This document shows positions 1-5,027 of a stretch of DNA of 5,027 nucleotides, in pieces. The stretch is taken from the NCBI GenBank assembly GCA_003542295.1, contig DPKX01000149.1, positions 1 to 5,027 on the forward strand. Direction: 5' to 3'. This DNA comes from Candidatus Atribacter hydrocarboniphilus. GTDB taxonomy: Bacteria; Atribacterota; Atribacteria; Atribacterales; Atribacteraceae. Numbering within the stretch: position 1 is the first letter of the stretch; each line of letters starts with the position of its first letter. The notes below the pieces were generated by a model. That model was given only the letters and a program-made list of their open reading frames with translations. It searched no databases and was not told the DNA's origin. Position numbers and translations under genes: made by a program.

Positions 1-1113
1 AGACAATCGACGATTTTCTTCAGGATCTAAGAGAGATGGCACCTTTTCCGGGTTAACGAAAATCTCTTCTTCAAAAAGTCCCAAATGCATTTTGATGGTA
101 AGAACGCGACGAACCGCCTCATTGAGAACTTCTTCGCTAATCAACCCTTCTCGAACTGCTTCAAGGAGAGGATCAGCATAGCAATTTTTAGCAGGGAGTT
201 CGATATCAATACCGGCTTCCAAAGCTTTTTGAGCAGCTTCTTTGGGGTTTTGAGCTACATGGTGCAAGGTTTCGAGCATATGAATAGCTTCGTAGTCAGA
301 TACAACGATTCCTGAAAAACCCCATTCCTCACGAAGGACTTTAGTGAGCAAGAATCTGGAGGCTGTGCAAGGAATTCCGTCAATATCATGATAAGCATTC
401 ATGACCGATCCGACTCGAGCTTCTTTGACGACTACTTCAAAGGGGAAGAGAAATACTTCCCTCAATTCTCTTTTTCCAACTCGGGCAGGACCCATATTTC
501 TTCCTCCCTCAGAGATACCATAAGCAGTGAAATGTTTAGCGGTTGCGATCACTCCTGTTTTTAAGTCATTTCCTTGAAGCCCTTGAATATAGGCGACACC
601 CAAGCGGGAAACTAAATAAGGGTCCTCACCAAAGGTCTCTTCAGTTCTTCCCCAACGTGGATCACGAGGAATATCTAAAACTGGGGCTAAGCCTTGATGA
701 CCACCCATCCCTCGAATTTGTTTTCGGATGACTCTGGTCATTTTTTCAATTAGTTCTGGGCAAAAAGTACTGGCTAATCCAATAGCCTGGGGAAAAACGG
801 TTGTTCCTCTGGCCATTAATCCACTTAAACATTCTTCGTGGATTATAGCTGGTATTTTAAAGCGGGTCTTTTCTTTAAGATAACTTTGGATGGCGTTTCC
901 TATTTCTACTGCTTGTTTGGGTTCGGAATCTGGATCCCCAACCAGACGGGTAATCTGGCCAATTCCATGACGGAGGATTTCTTTGGCTTTCTTGGTTGAA
1001 AATGAACCGTTTTCCACCAATTGATAAGCATGAACCGCACCTAACTGGGCAATCTTTTCTTCTAAAGTCATTTGTGATAGAAGATTTTCAATCATGTGAA
1101 TTCCTTTTTTCAT
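1..1113 (-). CDS. Glycoside hydrolase family 3 beta-xylosidase/beta-glucosidase, N-terminal part (runs off left edge)
   Basis: This gene encodes a GH3 exo-acting glycosidase that removes beta-linked xylose or glucose from the non-reducing end of oligosaccharides. An open frame of 371 codons reaches the window edge without a stop; full-length relatives are usually 700-800 residues. Visible GH3 landmarks are MTLEEKIAQL at 15-24, HEECLSG at 92-98, DIPRDPRWGR at 147-156, the substrate-binding pair K193-H194 in AKHF, and the nucleophile D273 in GFSGIVVSDY. The acid/base residue and the C-terminal domains lie outside the window. There is no signal peptide, so I infer a cytoplasmic enzyme acting on imported oligosaccharides. 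I chose the ATG at 1113 because GGAGTGAT lies 6 bases upstream. The in-frame ATG at 1095 also has an AAGGA six bases upstream and cannot be excluded. The gene follows the transporter operon after 47 bases. Beta-xylosidase is favoured over beta-glucosidase, but not proven. Confidence 0.95.
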   Translation of the reverse strand, partial: MKKGIHMIENLLSQMTLEEKIAQLGAVHAYQLVENGSFSTKKAKEILRHGIGQITRLVGDPDSEPKQAVEIGNAIQSYLKEKTRFKIPAIIHEECLSGLMARGTTVFPQAIGLASTFCPELIEKMTRVIRKQIRGMGGHQGLAPVLDIPRDPRWGRTEETFGEDPYLVSRLGVAYIQGLQGNDLKTGVIATAKHFTAYGISEGGRNMGPARVGKRELREVFLFPFEVVVKEARVGSVMNAYHDIDGIPCTASRFLLTKVLREEWGFSGIVVSDYEAIHMLETLHHVAQNPKEAAQKALEAGIDIELPAKNCYADPLLEAVREGLISEEVLNEAVRRVLTIKMHLGLFEEEIFVNPEKVPSLLDPEENRRLS

Positions 1114-1119
1114 AAGATA

Positions 1120-1127
1120 ATCACTCC
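1120..1127 (-). promoter_or_regulatory. Ribosome binding site for the GH3 start at 1113
   Basis: The minus strand reads GGAGTGAT six bases before the ATG at 1113, close to the anti-Shine-Dalgarno complement GGAGGTGAT. A second purine run, AAGGA, sits inside the first codons at 1102-1106, six bases before an in-frame ATG at 1095. Either start would give a complete catalytic domain. The upstream site looks slightly better and defines the longer product, which is six residues longer. Confidence 0.6.
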
Positions 1128-1130
1128 AAA

Positions 1131-1159
1131 TTTATATTTTTAAGGGTAATACCAAGCAA
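1131..1159 (-). promoter_or_regulatory. Possible weak promoter in front of the GH3 gene
   Basis: In the 47-base gap between the second ATPase and the GH3 gene, the minus strand reads TTGCTT (1154-1159), then 17 bases, then TATAAA (1131-1136). The -10 box matches five of six consensus bases and the spacing is ideal, but the -35 box matches only three. Transcription would begin close to the Shine-Dalgarno site and leave a very short leader. In AT-rich DNA such a match can arise by chance. Read-through from the upstream operon remains the simpler explanation for GH3 expression. Confidence 0.22.
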
Positions 1160-1160
1160 A

Positions 1161-2114
1161 CTATTTTTGGTAAAGATGACATTTCACCACAGTACCATCT
1201 AAAGAGGTATCGTCCGGTACTTTTTGCTTGCAGATTTCCATAACTTCCGGACAACGACCGGAGAATTTACACCCTTTACGCAGGTATTCTTCTCTTTCTT
1301 CCAAAAACTTAATGGGAGCTTTTTCTTGTATTTGTGGATCCGGTTGAGGAATGGATTCAATAAGGAGCTTGGTGTAAGGATGTTTCGGATTTTCCAGCAC
1401 TTGATCAACCGGTCCGGTTTCAACGATATGCCCTCGAAACATAATGGCAATCCGGTCGCTGATATAGTAAGCAGTAGCCAGGTCGTGAGTGATGTAGATA
1501 ACGCTTACTTGAAAGGAGTCGCACAATTTTCGAAAAAGATTTACGACCGACATTCGCAAAGAAGCATCAACCATCGATACCGGCTCATCAGCGATGAGAA
1601 GCGAGGGATTGGTTAAAAGAGATCGAGCAATAGACGCTCGTTGCAGTTGTCCCCCAGAAAGTTCACCGGGATATTTTCCGGAAATATCGCAAAAAGATAG
1701 GCCAACTGCTTGGAGCTTTTCCTCAATTAACTCCTCAGCCTCTCTCTCATTCTTACCTAAATGGAAGTTATGGATGGTTTCAAAGAAATAATCTTCAACT
1801 TTGCGCAGGGGATTGAAAGTTTCGAAAGGATTTTGGAAGACAGCTTGAACCTTTTTAAACCAGGCTTTTTTATCTCTTACTTCAGTCAGATTTTGATCTT
1901 CATAGAGCAGCTCACCAGCGGTCGGATATTCAAATCCGAGAATCATTCGAGCAGTTGTCGTTTTCCCGCAGCCACTTTCTCCAGCCAGAGTGAAGATTTC
2001 AGCTGGTTGAATGGAAAAAGAAATCCGATCAACCGCGGTAATTTTCGTTCGAGAGAACAATCCTCCTAAGGAATAAATTTTGGTTAGACTTCGTGCTTTA
2101 AGAATTTCAGACAC
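1161..2114 (-). CDS. ABC transporter ATP-binding protein, OppF/DppF-like (oligosaccharide/oligopeptide importer)
   Basis: This is one of two cytoplasmic ATPases that power the importer, probably working as a heterodimer with the product of the gene just upstream. The 317-residue protein has all ATPase motifs: Walker A GESGCGKTT at 45-53, Q-loop Q94, signature LSGGQLQR at 152-159, Walker B LLIADEP at 172-178 with catalytic E177, D-loop region SMVD at 180-183, and switch H210. The C-terminal Opp/Dpp extension includes HPYTKLL at 245-251 and cysteines at 282, 288, 295 and 312 (C-x5-C-x6-C, then a later C), a pattern seen in family members that can bind an iron-sulfur cluster. The start is GTG, fixed by a strong AAGGAGGG six bases upstream; the next in-frame ATG (residue 57) lies past Walker A. 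The gene overlaps the upstream ATPase by 8 bases, implying translational coupling. The substrate is inferred from the GH3 neighbour only. Confidence 0.95.
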   Translation of the reverse strand: MSEILKARSLTKIYSLGGLFSRTKITAVDRISFSIQPAEIFTLAGESGCGKTTTARMILGFEYPTAGELLYEDQNLTEVRDKKAWFKKVQAVFQNPFETFNPLRKVEDYFFETIHNFHLGKNEREAEELIEEKLQAVGLSFCDISGKYPGELSGGQLQRASIARSLLTNPSLLIADEPVSMVDASLRMSVVNLFRKLCDSFQVSVIYITHDLATAYYISDRIAIMFRGHIVETGPVDQVLENPKHPYTKLLIESIPQPDPQIQEKAPIKFLEEREEYLRKGCKFSGRCPEVMEICKQKVPDDTSLDGTVVKCHLYQK

Positions 2115-3099
2115 TTGGTTCCCTCCTTAACCAACAAGCAACTTTATGTTTATGGGTGCTGTTATTAAGAGCGGGCATTTTATCTTGACAAATATCAGAA
2201 ACTTCAGGGCATCTTGGATGAAAGGGGCACCCCGATGGTGGATTGAGGAGAGAAGGAGGAGCACCAGGCACACTCTTTTTGCTTGATTTATCTCCTATCC
2301 GAGGAAGTGAGTTTATGAGAAATTGAGTATAGGGATGGAGGGGATTAGAAAAAATTTCTTGAGTCGGACCCACCTCAACAATTTTACCGGCATACATAAT
2401 TGCCATACTCGTAGTGATATTGGCATGAATACCCATGTCGTGAGTAACTAATACAAAAGTATTTTTGAGTTCTTGCTGGATATCTCGCAAAAGTTGAAGA
2501 ACTGCTCTTTGGGCTACGACATCAAGAGCTGTAGTTGGTTCATCAGCTAGAATTACCTGAGGTTTCAGTAAGGTGGAAAGGGCAATAGCGATTCTTTGTC
2601 GCATTCCACCTGATAATTGATGGGGAAATGCATCTAAAATTTGAGGAGAAAGCCCTAATTGTTCGAGATGATGGCGAGCTAAAGAAAGAAGCTCGCGACC
2701 GGCTTTTCCTCGAACGTGACTTTCCAGAAAATCCATATAGGTTACCTTTAGCTTTTTAACCGGATTAAAAACACTCATCGATCCTTGGGGGATATAAGAG
2801 ATATAAGTCCAACGCAACTCTCTTTTTTCTTTCCCGTTAAGAGTGAGCGCATTGACAAAATTGTTTTTAATCAAGTAACTTACCTTTCCTTCAAACAGCT
2901 GGAGAGGAGGTTCAATAGAAGCAAACAAAGTTTTGAGAAGTGTGGTTTTCCCGCAGCCGCTTTCTCCGGCAATACCATAAATTTCATTTTCGGGTATACT
3001 TAGGGTCACGTCATTAACCGCTTTAACAGTTTTCTTTTTTCCCAGGTATTCTAAAACATAAAAAGTCTGGAGTTGTTCAACTTCAATGATTCCCTTCAT
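2107..3099 (-). CDS. ABC transporter ATP-binding protein, OppD/DppD-like (oligosaccharide/oligopeptide importer)
   Basis: This is the first of the paired ATPases of the importer, acting on the cytoplasmic face of the permeases. The 330-residue protein shows Walker A GESGCGKTT at 45-53, Q-loop Q105 (IPQG), signature LSGGMRQR at 162-169, Walker B VILADEP at 182-188 with catalytic E187, D-loop ALD at 191-193 and switch H220. The C-terminal part has the Opp/Dpp extension: HPYTQFLINSLPRIGD from 255, a proline-rich GAPPSLLNPPSGCPFHPRC stretch from 279, and cysteines 291, 297, 304 and 322 in the same C-x5-C-x6-C spacing as its partner. The LSGGMRQR signature and the PGAPPSLLNPP stretch are typical of the D-type subunit. 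The ATG directly follows the TAA of the upstream permease, and AGGAGC seven bases upstream serves as its ribosome binding site. Family assignment is secure; the transported substrate is not shown by this protein. Confidence 0.95.
   Translation of the reverse strand: MKGIIEVEQLQTFYVLEYLGKKKTVKAVNDVTLSIPENEIYGIAGESGCGKTTLLKTLFASIEPPLQLFEGKVSYLIKNNFVNALTLNGKEKRELRWTYISYIPQGSMSVFNPVKKLKVTYMDFLESHVRGKAGRELLSLARHHLEQLGLSPQILDAFPHQLSGGMRQRIAIALSTLLKPQVILADEPTTALDVVAQRAVLQLLRDIQQELKNTFVLVTHDMGIHANITTSMAIMYAGKIVEVGPTQEIFSNPLHPYTQFLINSLPRIGDKSSKKSVPGAPPSLLNPPSGCPFHPRCPEVSDICQDKMPALNNSTHKHKVACWLRREPSV
2121..2128 (-). promoter_or_regulatory. Strong ribosome binding site that fixes the GTG start of the second ATPase
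   Basis: The minus strand reads AAGGAGGG six bases before the GTG at 2114, the best Shine-Dalgarno match in the window. It lies inside the last codons of the upstream ATPase gene, whose TGA stop (2107-2109) is downstream of the GTG. Ribosomes ending on the first ATPase can therefore restart on the second, which should keep the two subunits near equal amounts. Confidence 0.8.
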
Positions 3100-3954
3100 T
3101 TATTTTGCTCCTATTCTTTGAATCCTCATCCTGGGGTCTAAATATTCACTCACGCTGATTGAAAACCAGTAGAGAGCGACTAAAAGGAGGATAGTTAAAA
3201 TAACCGGGGTTAGTATCCACCACCAGTGTCCGAGAAGCATGGCTTGATAGTTAATTGCCCACTGTAATGTCGTACCTAAGGTTGGAATATCCAAGCTGAC
3301 CAAACCGAGGATCGCTAAAACAATTTCCATCCCAATAGCCCAGGCTATATTGTTAATAAGGGTTGAGAAAATTAGAGGAATGGTTAAAGGGAGATATTCT
3401 TTGCTTACTAATGAAAGAGTGCCATTTCCAGAAAGAACTGAAGTTAGGGTAAATTCTCGTTCACGAAGGCTTAAAACTTGAGACCGGATGGTTCTCGCGT
3501 CCCATGCCCACCCGAAAAAAGCTAATAGGAGACCGGTACTCACTAAAGTTAAAGCTTCGCGCAATAACATAGCTACCAAAACCAAAATTAGAAACAGAGG
3601 GATAACTAACAGTCCATCGGTGATTCCCATCAGCACTCGGTCGTAAATGCCCCCTTTGTATCCGGCTATGAATCCGACCAGGACTGCTATGACTCTTGAA
3701 ATGAGTCCAGCAATAAGGGCAATTATAAGCGAATTTCGTATGGCAAAAGTTGCCTCCCAAAAAACATCCTGGCCTTTAGAATTGGTTCCCAGTAGATGGG
3801 ACCAAGACGGAGCTTTGTCACGTGGAACCTGCAACCACTCTATAGGGTCATAGGGTGAAAAAAATGAAGCTATGGCTAAAAAGGATAAAAAACAGATAAG
3901 GATAAAACCTACGGAAAATCGATAATCCTTGAAAAGGTCTTTTAAAACTCCCAT
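3100..3954 (-). CDS. ABC transporter permease, OppC/DppC-like
   Basis: This integral membrane subunit forms half of the translocation channel. It has 284 residues, the usual length for OppC/DppC-type permeases. An N-terminal membrane segment (about 13-33) leads into the family-typical PYDP and LGTNSKGQDV (55-64) external segment. Five further hydrophobic stretches follow, at about 74-98, 113-131, 136-153, 194-218 and 245-267, for six in all. The cytoplasmic EAA loop that docks the ATPases lies around REREFTLTSVLSGNG (164-178) and continues to the LPLTIP stretch; its central glycine is G176. The protein ends in the shared DPRMR motif. The AGGTGG site six bases before the ATG overlaps the TAG stop of the upstream permease, and the gap between the genes is 10 bases. 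The family call rests on architecture and motifs; substrate specificity cannot be read from it. Confidence 0.93.
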   Translation of the reverse strand: MGVLKDLFKDYRFSVGFILICFLSFLAIASFFSPYDPIEWLQVPRDKAPSWSHLLGTNSKGQDVFWEATFAIRNSLIIALIAGLISRVIAVLVGFIAGYKGGIYDRVLMGITDGLLVIPLFLILVLVAMLLREALTLVSTGLLLAFFGWAWDARTIRSQVLSLREREFTLTSVLSGNGTLSLVSKEYLPLTIPLIFSTLINNIAWAIGMEIVLAILGLVSLDIPTLGTTLQWAINYQAMLLGHWWWILTPVILTILLLVALYWFSISVSEYLDPRMRIQRIGAK

Positions 3955-3964
3955 ATTTTACCAC

Positions 3965-4969
3965 CTATTTATGTCGGATTCTTGGATCGAACAATGGATA
4001 GAAGAGATCTAAAATTAGAACCGCTGTAGTGATAGTGAGAATAGAAAGAACGGTAATCCCCATAACCAGATTATAATCGCCACGGGTTACTCCCCGGTAA
4101 AGGAGCAAACCGATTCCTGGATAGGAAAACACCATTTCAACGATCAAAACTCCGCTAAATACTTGCCCCAAAGCTAAGGCCAACTGGGTAATTTGCGGTA
4201 ACATGGCGTTTCGTAATACATAACGATAAATGATAAATCTTTCTTTTACCCCTCCGGATTGAGCATATTGAACATAATCTTCTCTTTTTACATTTTGAAC
4301 CAGGAGTTTCATTTGTTGAAACCAGACAGCACTGCCAAGAATGACCAGAGTCATCGCAGGAAGAAAAGAATAGCGCAGTATGGTCATAATGAATCTCCAG
4401 TTCAGGACAGTTCTCCTTCCTAACATCATTCCACCAACCGGAAAAAGCTGCCAAACGTAGCCGAAAAGAATGAGTACAATAATACCAAATATGTAATGAG
4501 GAACTGGTCTGATAATCATGATGAGAGCATCTATAATTTTAGACCAGTTTTTATGAGAAAAATATCCGGCAATACCCCCTAATATGTTTCCCAATATCCA
4601 TGATATGAGGGTTGAAGTAGCGAAAAGTCCAATAGTCCAAGGAAGATAGGTTTTGAGGAGTTCAGAAACTGGAGTAGGGAATTGGAAAAAGGAAGGACCG
4701 AAATCTAAGGAAAAAACTCTTTTCCAGGTAGTTACATATTGCTGGAAGAGAGTACCTTCTAAACCATAGAGTTCCTTGAGAGTTCCCATAAGGCTATCTA
4801 CTGCTGTTGGGTCTAAGGAGGACCCTTGAGATTGAATTTGGGCGATCATTTCTAAAACCGGATCTTGACCGGTTAAACGGGGTATAAAAAACACTGCAGT
4901 GATTCCACAAAAAATGACTACAATATATTGGATTATCCTTGGGATCAAATAATCTCTGAAAAATCTCAT
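3965..4969 (-). CDS. ABC transporter permease, OppB/DppB-like
   Basis: This membrane subunit would form the other half of the channel. The 334-residue protein begins with a membrane segment (about 12-30) followed by a long extracytoplasmic region with GQDP at 34-37 and LKELYGLEG at 64-72, as in OppB/DppB proteins. More hydrophobic stretches lie at about 109-135, 145-172, 198-217, 258-282 and 302-325, giving six in all. The EAA loop is clear: EDYVQYAQSGGVKERF at 230-245, leading to LRNAMLP at 252-258. The segment VEMVFSYPGIGLLLYRGV (277-294) is a family hallmark, and the C-terminus is DPRIRHK. The only nearby Shine-Dalgarno, AGGGGG, lies inside the stem of a large palindrome, so translation may be restrained. 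The usual gene before it in such operons encodes the substrate-binding protein, and would lie beyond the right edge. Confidence 0.94.
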   Translation of the reverse strand: MRFFRDYLIPRIIQYIVVIFCGITAVFFIPRLTGQDPVLEMIAQIQSQGSSLDPTAVDSLMGTLKELYGLEGTLFQQYVTTWKRVFSLDFGPSFFQFPTPVSELLKTYLPWTIGLFATSTLISWILGNILGGIAGYFSHKNWSKIIDALIMIIRPVPHYIFGIIVLILFGYVWQLFPVGGMMLGRRTVLNWRFIMTILRYSFLPAMTLVILGSAVWFQQMKLLVQNVKREDYVQYAQSGGVKERFIIYRYVLRNAMLPQITQLALALGQVFSGVLIVEMVFSYPGIGLLLYRGVTRGDYNLVMGITVLSILTITTAVLILDLFYPLFDPRIRHK

Positions 4970-4975
4970 GATTTA

Positions 4976-4981
4976 CCCCCT
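4976..4981 (-). promoter_or_regulatory. Ribosome binding site of the first permease, buried in the hairpin stem
   Basis: The minus strand reads AGGGGG, then six bases (TAAATC), then the ATG at 4969. It is the only purine-rich stretch at a suitable distance. All six bases pair with the far arm of the 52-base palindrome, so the site would be masked whenever the hairpin forms. Confidence 0.55.
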
Positions 4982-5027
4982 GATGAGATACCCTGGTGAT
5001 TCATCACCAGGGTATCTCATCAGGGGG
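4976..5027. repeat. Perfect 52-base inverted repeat (hairpin) in front of the first permease
   Basis: Two perfectly complementary 25-base arms (4976-5000 and 5003-5027) flank a two-base centre, TC. The outer ends are runs of five C and five G. In minus-strand RNA this would fold into a very stable stem ending six bases before the permease ATG. No run of U follows the stem, so it does not look like a Rho-independent terminator for the operon. It could be an intercistronic hairpin between a binding-protein gene and the permease, a dispersed palindromic element, or an assembly artefact; its outer end coincides exactly with the window end. Confidence 0.9.

Noticed and set aside
85..731. Two plus-strand open frames (85-315 and 543-731)
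   Set aside because: Both are antisense to the GH3 gene, whose minus-strand frame is open from 1113 to the edge and holds the GH3 motifs.
1113..1161. Terminator between the second ATPase and the GH3 gene
   Set aside because: The 47-base gap has no inverted repeat large enough to form a stem, so the GH3 gene is taken as part of the operon.
1224..1616. Plus-strand open frame of 130 codons
   Set aside because: It is antisense to the OppF-like ATPase, whose full set of ABC motifs explains this DNA. The translation has no recognisable domain.
1761..2069. Plus-strand open frame of 102 codons
   Set aside because: It lies opposite the Walker A half of the second ATPase and is a shadow of that gene's codon pattern.
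3461..3760. Minus-strand 99-codon frame inside the OppC-like permease, and a similar one at 4155-4454
   Set aside because: These are out-of-frame readings of the permease genes, without membrane-protein character or family motifs.
4976..5027. Rho-independent terminator
   Set aside because: In the minus-strand direction the stem is followed by TAAATCATG and a start codon, not a T-run. In the plus direction the downstream sequence is not in the window.

Overview
The window shows five genes, all on the minus strand and read from right to left. They form one tightly packed operon: two ABC-transporter permeases, two ABC ATPases, and a family 3 glycoside hydrolase (GH3) that runs off the left edge. 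The transporter proteins belong to the oligopeptide/dipeptide-type importer family (Opp/Dpp, PepT). In thermophilic bacteria and archaea this family often carries oligosaccharides rather than peptides. The GH3 enzyme right behind the ATPases makes a plant-polysaccharide oligosaccharide, most likely a xylo-oligosaccharide, the best substrate guess. From memory, the order (permease, permease, ATPase, ATPase, GH3) matches the Thermotoga maritima xylo-oligosaccharide locus around TM0072-TM0076. This was not checked by alignment.

Layout: 4976-5027 is a perfect 52-base inverted repeat that fills the right edge. 3965-4969 is an OppB/DppB-like permease. 3100-3954 is an OppC/DppC-like permease. 2107-3099 is an OppD/DppD-like ATPase. 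1161-2114 is an OppF/DppF-like ATPase with a GTG start. 1-1113 is the N-terminal 371 residues of a GH3 beta-xylosidase/beta-glucosidase with no stop codon in the window. Gaps are 10, 0, -8 and 47 bases, so only the last leaves room for extra regulation. No stretch over 300 bases lacks a gene, and I see no RNA gene, CRISPR array, insertion sequence or classical terminator.

How the parts fit: an extracytoplasmic binding protein, not in the window and probably encoded to the right, would deliver an oligosaccharide to the permease pair. The two ATPases would drive import. The GH3 enzyme has no signal peptide and would cut the imported oligosaccharide to monosaccharides in the cytoplasm.

Organism: the DNA is moderately AT-rich, the Shine-Dalgarno sites are purine-rich, and the proteins look most like those of anaerobic, often thermophilic, saccharolytic bacteria (Thermotogota, Dictyoglomota, Atribacterota or clostridial Firmicutes). 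I cannot decide between these.

The most unusual element is the 52-base palindrome. It holds the ribosome binding site of the first permease in its stem and ends exactly where the window ends. It could be an expression-tuning hairpin, a dispersed palindromic repeat that broke the assembly, or a fold-back artefact.
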